A stretch of 64,000 nt of DNA, from NCBI GenBank assembly GCA_019843655.1, contig JACDQD010000011.1:14426604-14490603 (forward strand), read 5' to 3'. The position numbers and the translations under genes were made by a program. Shown one piece after another: positions 12,060 through 25,600 of the stretch (positions within the stretch are counted from its first letter, which is position 1; each line of letters starts with the position of its first letter). This DNA comes from Lethocerus indicus (lineage: Eukaryota; Arthropoda; Insecta; Hemiptera; Belostomatidae). The notes below the pieces were generated by a model. That model made no database searches. It saw only the letters and a list, made by a program, of their open reading frames with translations, and was not told the origin of the DNA.

Positions 12060-15000
12060 CTCTTGTATATTCGAAACGCGGACCGCGCGAGCAGAGACCG
12101 CCCGGCCAATCGGGAATGAGTTCCCGAAACAGATATCTGCCGAGGACAACCCGGGAGGAAACCGATAAGAAAAAGTTTTATAGCTCCCCCCGCCCGACCC
12201 TATGTATATATTTCACTATTCCCCCCCGAGCACAGACCCCAATAGCTTTTTTACTTTCCACCCAGTTCATGTAGCCGTATTCCCACGGCCACCAGGTATG
12301 CTATTTATGCAAAACACTGTTCTCAAAATATCGTATTTAGCCCTTAGTTTCACTCTGTTTTATGATCCGGTCGCCTACAACCGAATATTCCCTGAAAGTG
12401 GATTCGGATTTTACGAAACTGCGGAAATACTTTGAATACTTGAATATTTCAGCTCTACTTCTCGGCCCTAAGATTGAGAGTAAATTTAAAATTTTTTATA
12501 GTGCCCAACAAAAGGGCGATTCTAAATCTGGAACAAATCACGTTATAATACCAAGTATATACTACAAATTCCTTACCTCAATAATTAGTATATATTTGTG
12601 CTAAAATTATATCTGTACCTCAATCTACAGTACTAAGCGGTGGCCCACAGAAAATTTACGGACCAAATATAAAAAAAATTTTGATGTATTCTGTCCTTTG
12701 TTTACCAAGCTTAGAACAGGACGGGACGAATTCGTCGACTATTTCTCGCTTTCGTCGGTAGTTTACCGTCAGTTAGTGCGGATGAGTTGGGATGAAACTG
12801 ACCGTCGTTCTGTTTATTTTCTCGGGTTGTTTTATTGTCAATTGCGTAGGGTTTAACTTAACGTTGAGGCCGTTGTACGTAATTTCCATCGCCTTTCTCA
12901 CTCGCCGGCCGCTAAACTCCGGTCCACCTTTTTAATACTCCGCTGCTCATTTCCGATCGGCGGTGCCGCCGGTCCGTTATTGTTGGCGCAACGCCTGGGA
13001 GAATACAGGGCCGGCCTCTCATAAATAAGATATCAGCGAGCGGGCCCCGGTTTGCGGCCCCAATAGCCCCGGGACTGTTCCATTATGCATTAACCGCTGA
13101 ATAGTGATGGCCTTCGGGGGTGGTACATGATCGCTTCGGATATGCAATCCCCATGACATACTCCGCTCTGACCGAGCGCCGATACTCCGCCGGCCCTGTA
13201 GACGGCGGCCTAAAGTGTCCCTATTGATGACGGACGATAAGTGTCCGTCCGTCGGCAAAACGTATCGGATTTAAATCATCCGCTAAATTTGACGACGGAC
13301 GTTTATAACGCTCGGTCTGTCGTATTTCATGAACCGGTCGATGTCCGGAATGAACAATCGTGTTTACTTCAATTCCGGCTTCTATATTTATACAAAAAAT
13401 TGAATTATAGGGGCAGCGGCTATTGAACTAGCGACACGCATTAAGTTCTATTAGACTTCTTGTAAATTTTTACACGTAAGTTAACTGTAGCTAGTAATTA
13501 GCAATATGCTGAAAACGAGAATGTGAGAGTCGATCATAACCCCCAGAGGAGCACAAAAATCGCCTTCGACGCTTTCCAACCTCTTCTTTAGGCAACGAAA
13601 TAATCATGAATTTTGGTCGAAAATCAAATGAAACATATTGGAACTGGCCCAATCGACCGTACTAGTTACCATTGACGGGATAAAACGTGAATGAACTCGA
13701 ATTTAACGCTCGGGAAATCGTATTTTTAAAATTAATAATTTACACGAGGCTTATATTTCGTTGTTGGGTTCGTTTTCATCGAACGTAATTCGAAGCGACT
13801 GATATATCGTTCTTTGGGGGGGATTTAATGCATAGGCGTTATTCAACAACGTCTTCCCGTACGTAATGAACGCCCGTGTTCCTTTTCTGAGACTCCTGGC
13901 GTTGAGTTACTTACTTACCTTATTGTAATCAAGGACTCATAAATTAGGTAGGGAATCTCATTCTCTCGGGCCCCAGCTTTCTCTCGGAACTGTACCGGAC
14001 CCCGGTACCGAGTACACCGGCTGCGTCTGGACAATATCTCGAAGCATCACAATATTCCAAATATTTTTTTTTCGTTCGGCTACAATTTTTGCGTCTACCA
14101 AATAAGTATTTTCTGTGGGGGTAGATTTATTTCAATATTTGCAGTAATCTGAGAACTGGACAGGATCAATGTGTCATTTGGACAGATTCTAGTGTACGGA
14201 ATGTAAAACAACGGAAACAAATCTGGACGGTAGGAAGGGAACATTTGCAGCGGGATATATTGTAATTGAACACTGGGCGACACGACAGGTACACGGGGCG
14301 GAAAAGTTGGTCGCGGGTTACACAAATAATAACATTTTACATGACAGAGTGCATAATCGATCTTCTTGTTTCGTGGGGGCGAATGGACAACATGCAGAAC
14401 GTATTATCGCCGGCTATATAAGTAATTTATGTCGTTCCCAGTTTGATTTATTTCTCTTCTCATGCACACCGGCCTAGGCTAGACCGGTTTCCCGACTGGT
14501 CACCGGTACGGTACCAATTAATTAAAAATCATTCATCTGAAGAATCGCAGCCGTTCGCGGCCAATAAGACGCGGTTATAAATCTTCTATAAGATACAATT
14601 TCAAACAATGAATCGACACAATGGACGGACGTCGTCAAAATTCTGATATCGTTGACAACCTGAACCGGAAGGGAGAATTCCTATTCCCCCGTTGAGAGGA
14701 GAGAGCTTCACTAATGACAAGCTTAAGCAATGAAATTAATTTAACGTCGTCTTGATATAATTTATTAGTTTCAGTTAATATCTATTCCTCAAATTTTCAT
14801 TATGTAATTGGCACATTAAAATTCAATAATTGCTTTATATTTTTTTAAATACACTACGTCTTCCTTAAACATGTCTCCCATCTGGGTTAGGAAAACTTTA
14901 GGGACTATCATGACTGTACCGCTATTGGCTCCAAGTAAACGAAAAGTACACTTTATTTTGTTCGTATCAATTTCGTTTCTGGCTCGCATACGCATTTCTG

Positions 15001-15203
15001 AATAAACCGGCTGCCAATTCTGTTGTGTAGTGTTAGACTGTGTGGTCCGAATTCGGGTCTGAAATATCGAAAGAAAGTGAGGTGGAACGTGAGCCTTGGC
15101 CAGGGAAGAACCGTCGCTATATGTAAATCGAGGGGCCATGTTACCCGAACGGTAAATGTTTATCGAGTGGGCCACTCGCAGCTGTAAATAAGTCACCGTG
15201 AAT
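12060..15203. other. Non-coding stretch, no gene recognised
   Basis: Alternating AT-rich (12430-12700, 13440-13520, 14740-14880) and GC-rich DNA (12880-13260, 13960-14030). A 14-base match to the fold-back family core, GCTAGACCGGTTTC, occurs at 14478-14491 without family flanks and may be chance. The minus-strand open frame at 14816-15196 (126 codons) has no recognisable domain. Confidence 0.5.
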
Positions 15204-15300
15204 TTCTCTCTCTCCCCTACACACTCTCTTCATCCATTTTCCCTATCTTTCTCTCTCTCTCGCTCGCGCTTCCCACCCCGATCTCTCCGTCTCTCTCTTC
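15204..15300. repeat. CT-rich low-complexity tract
   Basis: Pyrimidine-rich segment containing (CT)n at 15249-15262 and several shorter CTCTCT runs, interrupted by CATCC and CGCTCGCG. Confidence 0.85.
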
Positions 15301-18300
15301 TGTCGGGTCGGTTCCTCTCCTTTTTCTCTTCTAATTAATTCACAAGGACGCCCCGTTCGTCCAGGGGCCGCCGGTGCCTCACATCGACGAGTATCTCACT
15401 CCTTCGTTTCGGGCTCCTCTTATCCCGCTATTGCGTCCTTCTCGGGACGGCCGATCGAAGCGAAGAAGGACCCCTCGGAAGGATTTACGCGCCCCCACAA
15501 CGCAACGTATCGGCTCTTAACAGAATTTCATTCCTGCGAACGTCCCACTTCTCAGGCGGCGTGTACAGCCGGCCGCACATGCTCACGGACAGAGTACGGC
15601 TCGAAAATGGCCCCAGATGCGGATTAAGATACAGAGAGGACCCGAAATAAGACCTGAAATATCAGATTTGAAACGCCGTTCAATGAGTCTCAATACGAGA
15701 CGTATCGGGTTGCGGTCACTGCCTCTATTTGCCATCTCAATTGTATAAAGCCGAGAACACAGTTTACGCTCAACCCAATCCACACTTTACACTTCGCATC
15801 CACTTACATCAGGGATATTGGGTTCGATCCTCATTCTTGGAATATAATAAATTATAAAAAAATAGTTTCTAGCCAACTCTGATTTCGGCATTCTGCACCT
15901 TGCATACCGCAAGCTGCGGTAGAGGGAGCTCTGTAGGAGCGATACACTGGGGCCGTATTTATTGCCCTCGGTGGGGGTCCCCCCTCAACATCTCGGATTT
16001 CGTTCTGCGCAGAAACACTAAATCTGTTCGTTCTGCGCCCGGTCATAAAACCTTTTAATGGCCGGCAATAATTGTCTCTGGACGGTCCCAATAATTCCGT
16101 CGGCCCCAGCCTCCAATTAAGAGGCGGCGACGCGATAACTTCTGTCGCGCCACATTTCTGCCGGCGTCCCCTGTAAAAAATAGTACTACTCATCCTATTT
16201 TATTTCATCTACAATATAGTCGCGGCTAATTACAATTGCGGTCCATTTAGTGTCTTTATTGAGTCTATTGGCTACGAAATGTCGATTTCTGTAAACTGGG
16301 GATTGATCCAAATTTATCCTGTTCTGAAATTTTCCTTTAAGCTTTTGAACTGCCTTGAAACTTCCGATCCCGTCACCAGATTTTATTCACACAACATTCT
16401 TCCAAAGTAGTCAAATTTAAATTCATGGTATCAGTTTACATTTTCAGATGACGACGCCCTATCATCATTACTCTGGACCATCATTACTTCCACCGGGAAT
16501 TTCGACCGGCGCCGAACCCACGTATGCTTCGGGGCAAATACGGCCGTACACTTCAACTGTAAACAGGGGCGGTGACACGGATTTACTACTTAATTAGGCA
16601 TTAATTAATAGAACTTGAATTAATGAATTTAAATTACGTGAATGGCTTAATTCGTGTGAATCGATTTGAATACATTACTCGTCGACGGGGGACGTGTAGG
16701 AGTCGCCCACGGGGGAGTCCCAGGCATGTCCCTATATGTAGCCCCCTAGGACAATGTAAGGTTTTTATTGGTAATCATTTACAATTTTTCACTGAAAATT
16801 ATGAGTAATCCGACTGCTCGTGTATAATCCCGTGTCGTAAACATTAGACTGCATTTGAATCCGAAAGTACCGAAGGAATTGAATAATTCAGAATTTTTTT
16901 TTCATAACCTCGATTCACTTGGTTACACTTCTGGATTTGATATACCTTAGACTAAAAAACCTGTCAACAACAAAGAATTGATATATTTAATAAAAAATTG
17001 TAATAATTAAATACTATCGATTTATAATTCATTTACACTTAATGTCCTTATCTAAGAAAGACATTGAAAGACATTATTATTAGTCTCGGTATAGTCAAAA
17101 GTGCAGTTTGAAAAATGCCTTTATTGCATGAATCAAAGTTCAATCGGTTTTCTTCGATTATCGATTCATTTTCTATTCAAGGACCGACCCGTCAATCAGC
17201 CGCAAGTGCAATTAAATGGTTTCTGGCCTCTTCAAACTGAAATGTTTTCTTAATTGATTATTTCAGAGGACTGCGAGCATTTCACGGACAACCTATCATT
17301 TAAAATTTAGCCCACCTTTTAATATCCTATAAATAATGGGAAATATTAATATTACGTCTCTTCTTTATATCATTTTCATCACGCATGTTGTACCCTTGGT
17401 TTTGTGCATTATCTATTGGTCATCGTTTGTAGCGTTCTGTTAGTAATGCATAAGACACTTACGACTGCTGGTAAGATTAGGATTACTTGAGGATTCTTAA
17501 ATTTGGTTTATAATTAAATAGCGAGCCTTACCGTAAATACGACTATTCGTTTTATGCTATTTAACTGTATATTAAATTGTTGAAAGGTTGTGCTTTTCCC
17601 ATTTAGAAAAGTGGGACGATTTAAAAGCCGGCCCCGGCTTGAATGATTTCCCTCTGGTTTCGCAAGCGGACTGCAACATTTAACGTTTCTTATCGGGTGA
17701 AATTTAATTCCATTCAACTCCGCGGCGTATACAGTTTTGAAAAGACTCAAAACATTGCGGAGTGTTCAATGCCAGAAATTAAATATCCCCGGGTCACGCT
17801 TCACCCCAATTTACATACAAATAGGGCTGGCGGCGGCTGAGGCCGGCCGCTGAAAATTATATCTCGATTCTTAGACAACGCCGCGTGTGATACGTATACG
17901 GAATAAGGCGAAGGGCTATTCGAAGAATGGAAACAAAAGGAGAAGGGAGACTGTATAAAATCATGCGAGGTGACCACGACGCTTAAATATCTGCTTCACT
18001 TTTCGTACGTTTTTGTATAATTATTTTTGTAATTTTGGCTAACACTTCAAACGACAGTTTTGTTTGGACTCAGAAAATCGAATATAAACGGGTTAAATAT
18101 ATCCACATCGTCATTGCCTATGTCTAATTGGATCTATGCCTTGGATTTTATTAACATTTTTCGAGATTCTTACATTTTTCTTTATTTTGTCTCGATAGTG
18201 TCTCGTTCCGAGGTACCGGGACTGTATGTTGATTTTGGAATTAATCGAGATTCGAACGGAAATTAAATATATTAACGGGCTGAAGAGGAACGTCTCATGT

Positions 18301-19060
18301 GATACAACCCGTTGATGACTCATTTCGAAACCGATAACAATAAGATGCACAACCCCCTCGCGCTCGGTTTGTCGATAACCTTGTTCCCGGTGGGTGATCA
18401 ATTCTGATTTATTTTCACTAATTATAGTGTGGTTCGGGCACCCCTACTAATCGGAACTACAGATCTGGGATAATTGCAGGGGCCCAGCCTCCCAGAGGAC
18501 ATTGGGGCTTGACCGCTCTCCAAAAAGGAACGGCTTTACTTCACTGAAGCACCGAACTCAAGTTTAAATAAACAGGGTCATCCCGCCGCGGGCTTTGTCG
18601 GCCCCCCGACTTCTTATTCTCAATCAATTTTAGCAATTATTTTACTTTTATTTCTCAACTTCGCTGTGATTATACAATTATGATTTAAAATTTGTTCAAA
18701 TATTTAATAAAACTAATTTGGAATAACGGAAGGAAATTGAAGGTTGATAGAAGACCGTAAATAAATATCTAAATTTAAGATATTAGAAGATTCGTAAAAT
18801 CGGATGTATAGGGATCGGATGATGCTCATAGACCCCAAACTTTAAACCTTGAAATAAATCCAGGTTTACATAGCTGAAACAATTATTTTTGACTCGATAA
18901 AATCAAATTACATATTTGAAGAGAACAGGCGCACTCGGAGTGTATATACAAATGTGTAAACTGCGTCATGTTTTTCATTCGGCTCTCGGTCGTCTTATTT
19001 TCGGTTTTAGGGTATTCCTTTTTTTTCATTATTTTTTACAGTGGGCACAGACCACTAAAA

Positions 19061-19090
19061 GGGGTTTGTAGGGGCGGGTGGGGGGAGGGG
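19061..19090 (+). other. G-quadruplex motif
   Basis: Five runs of three or more G (GGGG, GGGG, GGG, GGGGGG, GGGG) are separated by loops of 6, 1, 1 and 1 bases. This satisfies the usual G3+N1-7 pattern on the plus strand. No promoter or gene is visible next to it, so any role is unknown. Confidence 0.7.
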
Positions 19091-19942
19091 TGATCGTATG
19101 GACCGAGGGCAAGAGCAAGAGCGCTTTTAGAGGTAATTATAGGTTCGGCGGTACCCTGTCAGCCTTGATGGACCGGCAGTTCGGGACATGAAAGCCGGAG
19201 GAAGAGAGACCCAAATATGTTTGTTTCACTTTCCGTTCTGAGCTTCAAATTTAAACGGCAAACAGAGACCGATCACAGAAAAAAAAGTGCTCGCCAAGTC
19301 CATCCATAAATTAGTACAAGACTCATCAGTTTCAGGAGGTTTTCTTAGCCATCCCGCGAATGCAGGGCTCAAATTGTCCAATACATATAATTATATATAA
19401 TTATTATAATTGCAAGTGACTTGTCCCTTATTACAGGGGACAATATTTTGGCACCTAAAAGGCAGGCCACAAGTAGGCATCCTAAAATATTCCAGTCAGG
19501 AGACATAAAAACTACGATTCAGAATTTTTTTCTTTCTTAAATTATTTCAATAAATTGATGTCGAACTACTATCATTCTAACTTTGGTATATTTCCATATC
19601 TTGGGAGTAGGTCTATAGGTCGGCGTAAACAATGCTGCGAATTAACGCTTAGAATGCCGGGAACTTATTCATCGTAAGGCTGTTCACGAATATAAAAGAC
19701 AAGGGAAATAGGAGTTAAAATCTGAAAACGGCGCGTTTTTTGAACTCCCGAGGAAAATGTGTTTCGCGCGCGGACCTCGGCGCCGAAAGTTCCCGTCCGT
19801 TTTCAAAAAGCGGGCCCAAGTGGTCGCCGGCCCAAGGGCAGTCTCGGTCTCAGCGGGCTAATTAAAACTTTTTGGCGTCAGGACCCAAAGGGCGGGAACA
19901 ATTCCTCGAATTCTACAGACGAGCAGTGAGTGACGGGCACCG

Positions 19943-20021
19943 GGAGAGAGAGGGAGGGAGAGAGAGTAAGAGGGGAGGGAGAGAGGGAGGGAGAGAGAGA
20001 GAGAGCGGCACACACACACAT
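19943..20021. repeat. GA/GGGA purine tract followed by (CA)n
   Basis: About 60 bases of GAGAGA and GGGAGG units end in (GA)n near 20005, followed by CACACACACACA at 20009-20021. The open frames across it (Arg/Glu-rich plus strand, Leu/Ser-rich minus strand) are microsatellite translation. Confidence 0.9.
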
Positions 20022-21186
20022 ACAAATTCTGTCCGGAACTATTCAAACGATTCGGATTCCGGTAGAATTCCGATCCGGTTTCTCAACTGGCGCGTCGGCC
20101 GATCCCGGCATTGTCGGGGGCGCCGCTCATATAATTAATACTAATGAGACTGCAGTGTAGCCTTACTAACCACCTTTCTGGCACCGTATTTATCCTACGC
20201 TTTTTACTAGATTACTCCCTTCGCATTCCCGGATTCAGCTCACCGTGGGGCGTCGTCATGACGTTCATAGCCGTCTCGCCGGTCTGGCGTTTCGCTGGAT
20301 CGGTTTCAAAGTTCAGTTCATCGACACAGAGCGGAAATGGTTAAGTGAATGGATATAATTCTGGACAATACGTACGATATCGATAAAACACGAAGATAAG
20401 ATCATCTTAATCCTAAGAGCTACAAGAGAAATCCATATGAATCAAAGGGCAGTAACACTGTAGTAGGATGCCCCACAGGCAACCGAGGAGACAAAAGACC
20501 AACGAAACTATGGAATTAAGTTTTTTAATCTTCCATAAAATAAAAAATGAAAGAAAGAACGTTGGAAATCGTATTATTATAATATATACATTTTCAAAGT
20601 GAGCTGAATAAAATTCTAGAACATTCTTGAGACCACGCGTTTGTAGTAAACCGCCCAGTCGGTACAATCAAAGTAAACGGTAACAATTCCCAGTGTATTG
20701 ATGATGACTAAATACCAGGGTCAGTTGATATTCAATATGCCGGTGAACAGGGCGCTGTATATCGGAAAAGGCCTTCTGCGCAATTAATTGTCACTCGAAA
20801 ACACTGCGATCGGGGGTGGGTTATTATTGAGCCATTTAACCTCTGGTGACCAACAGGTTGGACGGGAGTCGAAACCGGGGACTGGGTTTTATGCATCCGG
20901 ACCCGATGCACGGCGGGGCGACGTCATAACTATTCTGATTGGACAATGGGGTTTGGGCGAGGGTTAGGGGATTCCGATTGACCTTTTATTGGGGCCGGGG
21001 TTTGACCCGATTTTCGGCGGAACGCAGTTTAAATTCATTTCTACCTCTGACTTTCGATTATTCACAATAATATGCTGCGGACGATTTGTTCACGACCGAA
21101 CAACTTACAACAACTCGACATCTTTCATTAGCACAGTGACGGTTCGAGCTGTAATCGCACTGTCAGTAACACGCTAGGCAGTAGCG

Positions 21187-21383
21187 CTGGACAAAAATTG
21201 TGGTATAACCGTAGATTTTTTGTGTTTTTGTCTCCTCCCGCTGGTTTGATCTTTTGCTAGACCGGTTTCATTGACTATTGCCTGTCAATACTACACCGCT
21301 ACTGAAAATGGCGAGAAGCAAAAACCGGTGGCGAGAGGAGAAAGAAAAGCAAAAATCTACGGTATTCTCGGAGAACCAGGTAT
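21187..21383. mobile_element. Fold-back repeat, copy 3, diverged, both arms
   Basis: The left arm reads ACCGTAGATTTTTTGTGTTT, then TCTCCTCCCGCTGGTTTGAT and CTTTTGCTAGACCGGTTT. The right arm reads CACCGCTACTGAAAATGGCG, AAACCGGTGGCGAGAGGAG and AAATCTACGGTATT. The ends keep weak remnants of the ACCTGT/ACAGGT terminus (CTGGACAAAA left, CCAGGTAT right). The loop is short and the right arm has lost the GTCTAGCAAAAGACC segment. It is the most diverged two-armed copy in the window and so perhaps the oldest. Confidence 0.8.
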
Positions 21384-22562
21384 GTTAACTATACACGTTA
21401 ATGTACTGGAAAAAAATTAACCAGACAACTTTTTTGATGAAATACAAATACCGACCGATGGAAAAAGTAAAATAAAATTCCAAAATCACAATTCCAACTG
21501 TATAGATGAGGAATAAATAATTTCGATGACTTGTCCCATATCGTCTGTCTTCGTCCCTTATCAGTTAATTGTTTTCTGAGGCTCCTTTGGGGGCTCCATA
21601 AAGAACCCGAGATGTGGCAGCATTATGACGCAATGGCGGGGGCCCTTATTGCTTCCGGTACGCAGGATCAATTTCCTGTAGCAATCGAGGATCGCCCTAT
21701 TAAGGGCAGAATTTCAGGAATTTATCCCCCGCCACAACCCCCTATCACTGCCAAGGGTTTGCGATGTATTATTTGAGGGGTGGGCTTGATTACGTGCTGA
21801 ATCGACGCATTAAATCTGGTGGGATATTCTTCAAAGTTATCTAATCCCACACCCACCGCTCACAATACAACCATGCGCCCCAGAACTAATCGAAGGTTTT
21901 GACCAATAGGAACGTTTCGTAATTACATTGAATAATAAAATAAATTAGTCATGCACTAACTCGGTTGCTCATTATTATAGGCACCTTATATCCATGCGAA
22001 AAAACAACTATAAAAGAAAATTTACTGGTAAAATTATTAGAGGATAAAAATGGATTTTTAATATTTTTAATATAAATATATTATTTTTTGCACTGTCGAA
22101 TTATAAAACAGTGTATTATCATACAGTTTATTATATATACGCAAAGAAATTTCAACGTTTTTGTCATTAAAATTAATTGAAGGAAAAAATGTTGGCCTCA
22201 AAATGTTCGCTAAAATACATATAACGTTCCAGCGTAATTCTTTCCTAAATTTATTAACCCTATAAATGTCCTAAAATTTGAGATTAATTTAGTTCAACAG
22301 CTTAATAATTTTCCTCGCCACAGTATCGTTAACAGTGAAATGAATAATGCCAATTAATTGGGATTGAATTTGTATTAAGACAAAAGAAACGCGATTCAAG
22401 GAACGAAAAACATTCGATGATTGGGTTTCGTTATTTCGTTTTTTTCGAATCGCCCACCTCTTTCCCACACTTCCCCCCGCCCCCCAAAGTTTTTAGCAAA
22501 CTTTATAATTGGAAGTCACGATATGCCCCATAAGAAGGTAATGAAGCGGAGTTCAACAATTA

Positions 22563-22642
22563 GAGAAGGATAGAGTGAGGGAGGGAAGGAGGGAGAAAGA
22601 GAGAGAGAGAGATGGAGGGAGAAAGGGGTGGAGAGAGAAAGG
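22563..22642. repeat. GA/GGGA purine tract
   Basis: Almost pure purine on the plus strand: GGGAGGGAAGGAGGG, then (GA)n at about 22596-22612, then GGAGGGAGAAAGG and GGAGAGAGAAAGG. Confidence 0.9.
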
Positions 22643-25600
22643 CACGAAGTTTGTAAGGGATCAAACGCTCCCTTCAGGGCTTTCGAAACGTTGCCCCCCA
22701 TCCCTCCCTTCATCACACTTAGACCGCCCCCACCATTTAAAAAGAGAACTTTGCCCCGTTTAATTTTCGTTTTCGAAAAGCGGAAATGAAAATATTTTGC
22801 CCCAACGCTGCGAAACAAGGACCACTTCGATTTCACCGCAAGTTTCTGTGACGTCCATTTATTGATTATTGGGGGAATGGAGTGGACTGGAAAGGCTTAG
22901 AATAGGCGCGCTTAATCACGAAATAAGAATGGATAAATTCAAAAGAGGAATCGCGCTTTAAAATCTGCAAACCCAATATAATTGTAAAATATTTGAGAAA
23001 ATAAATTTTATTTTTATACATTTTTAATTTATTAAACGAAATAATGGTTTTCTGTGTTCAAGACCAGCTTTGGCTTCTCGAAATTTTCGCGTAAATTAAG
23101 TAAAATACATTCTCCTTTATATATAGTACTAAAATGGATGTTTTTACTAGTTGCATTACTTTTAGGTGTTGTTAATAAATATAAATGTATAAATTAACAT
23201 TTGGCAATAGTACATTTAAGTGTAGGCAATCTGACAAGATTACGATCTCATTATTTAATTTAACTTATTTCAATAGAGGACTCCCAAAAATCTGTTTGTA
23301 GTCTAAATATGAAATCGTTTCGGTTATATTTTTTCAGTATCATTTTGTTAGTGTTTTGAAGCCGTAAATCAATCGTATGGTTTATTTTATTTCAACCGAA
23401 CCCTTGCAGAACAATAATAAACAAGGAAGCCTTTCAATTTTTGTGATATTTCCTTGAAAAAATAAATATCACCGCATTATTCCTTCTGTATTGCGGAATA
23501 ACAAAAAATCAGCCCCCCCAGCGGGGATTACATCAGTTCGACCAAAAACGCTTACCCGTATTTTTTTTAAATTTAAAAATGCGTTCTTCTGAAAAAATAC
23601 CTCGGGACCACGGTCCAATTTGTCAGTGCGCGGGACCGTTTCCTCCAATCGTTGGATACTTGAAATATATCAATCAAATAGCCGAAATAATTGGGTTAAA
23701 TCTGTGCCCATCGGTCTCTTTCATAGGGAGAGGGGGGTGAAAAGCCTCGCCCCTTGCTGAGGTGAAACAATGCCGTCGTACTCATTGAAAGGGCTGAAAT
23801 GGGGGAGGCATTGATTAGAATTCGTTGTTTCGTCCCGGATTGGCGAGTGATTAATAAAAGGAGGTTCATTAGTTATTTTGTAACGGCGTTTCTGGGGCCG
23901 CTTGTGAATGGGGCCAGAAATTGAACCCGGCCATTACCTGGAGGCGAAGCCCCGTTCGGATTTTCGATTGTTTGGGCCAACTGAAATAGGTGACGAATTG
24001 ACCGACTGAAATGATGAAAGACTGAAATTCCTTGCGGTTATTGAAGTGTACCGCATTATTTCCGAGTCTTGACCTCGGAAGTATAGTGAACTCTGAGCTG
24101 GCTACTCCGTACGTTGCTTCGTGTTCGCACTGTAAATTATTCTCACGATATTATGTGTAGGCCCATTCACGTTCTCATTCCTGGCTTGAATTGCAGTTAA
24201 GTCCTGGATGATATATCAGAATGCCAACAGAAACTGTAGACTTGTCATTCAGAAGAGAAAAACCTAAGTTATGTCAATACGTAGTTACTGTCTATAGTCC
24301 ATTCTTCCCCATTAAGCTCGAAAATCAGGCCAAATAATTTGTGACAATATCAAATGTTCGATGCGTAGACGACTTATCGTTATCTCGAAATTATTATATA
24401 CGAGATTCCATTCAATTTTCTTCATAATTATGCGCGTTTGGGATGCTAACGAATTTCCCCTCGCGGCGGCTGAATTTTGTCCAGGTGTGTTGAAATGCGA
24501 AATAAATTAAAAGTCAATCCGCATCCGTTTTCGGATGCTTCGCAACAACTTCGCCAAAACATGTAAATTTTCTGCACGAAAGTTTCTGAAAGCGCCCACT
24601 GCCAAAACGCCCACGTTTCAGCGAATAGTAGTATTTATTTATTACGGAAAATGAAAAACCATTTATTTATTAAGTATTAGGTTATTAGGGAGGTGGGCGC
24701 GCACTCTGTTCAAAAGATAGGTAACCTAAAATATATATATTCAATATAATTTATTAGACATAATTTAAATGTTTATTTGTGTAAAATAGTTGAGTTTTAA
24801 TATTAGTGAATGAAAATATTGTCATTGGTAGATTTAAAAAGTTGTAATTATGGAAATACGATATTTAAGAGGCAATTACAATTTATGAAAATGTCATTAA
24901 ATATTACAGGGTAATATATGCGGATTAATTTAAATAAGATATTTTCGTCCTTTATAGTGTTAAATCGCTATTCAATAAGCGATATTTTGTCAGGCGGGGG
25001 GGGTGCGGTTGGGGAAACTATAAAATTTTAATTACTAAATTACCTCAATTAAGACTTCCAGTCCAATGAATATTCATAGGCGTTCCAGTTCGTTTTTTTT
25101 CCGCTTTCTTTTTTCGAATTTTAAACTCTGTAATGAAAGGAGTATTACATTAAATCATCGAGCGGGGCGAAGAGGCTGTAATTATGATAAGGGTCTCACA
25201 TTTCATCCTCGGGCCGAAACGATGACACTCGGTGTGTTCAGTTTTAATTGATCGGAGAATAAAAACGTTCCTCCGATTAATATTAAACGAGTGGGGCGCT
25301 CAGAAACGGGCTTCGATAAATAGCCGGTTTGACAAATGAAATTGATGATTGTTAGCGGTTAAATGACAAACGTCGGCGGTACTTGGTATCACCACCCAAT
25401 CGGAGACCTTGGTATAATAATTAAACTGCTGGTATATAAAAATTATTTAACTTCTTGGAAGTCCTGTTTGAACCTGTCAGTACCAAATTAATGCATATAT
25501 TTATTATATACGAATGAAAACATATAACTGAGAATGTATTTTATTATTATGGCCACAAAATAATTTAATATTAGTTTAATTCTCTCCTGTTTATTTGGAT

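Larger units (their letters stand above)
15301..21186. other. Non-coding stretch, no gene recognised
   Basis: No supported gene. AT-rich islands lie at 16860-17080, 17340-17560, 18620-18940 and 19380-19430 (a TATAATTATATATAATTAT run). GC-rich DNA lies at 15340-15580, 15950-16170 and 19730-19870. A perfect B-box-like GGTTCGATCCT at about 15824 has no matching A box or cloverleaf. The stretch also holds a G-quadruplex motif and a purine tract, listed separately. Confidence 0.5.

Noticed and set aside
14478..14491. GCTAGACCGGTTTC as a seventh copy of the fold-back family
   Set aside because: Only 14 bases match and the flanks diverge at once; not distinguishable from chance. The same applies to ACCGGTCTAG at 34793.
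14816..15196. Minus-strand open frame of 126 codons
   Set aside because: No family resemblance, no visible splice or promoter context, and chance-compatible length.
15815..15845. Possible tRNA from a perfect B box GGTTCGATCCT
   Set aside because: No A box at the right distance upstream and no cloverleaf pairing.
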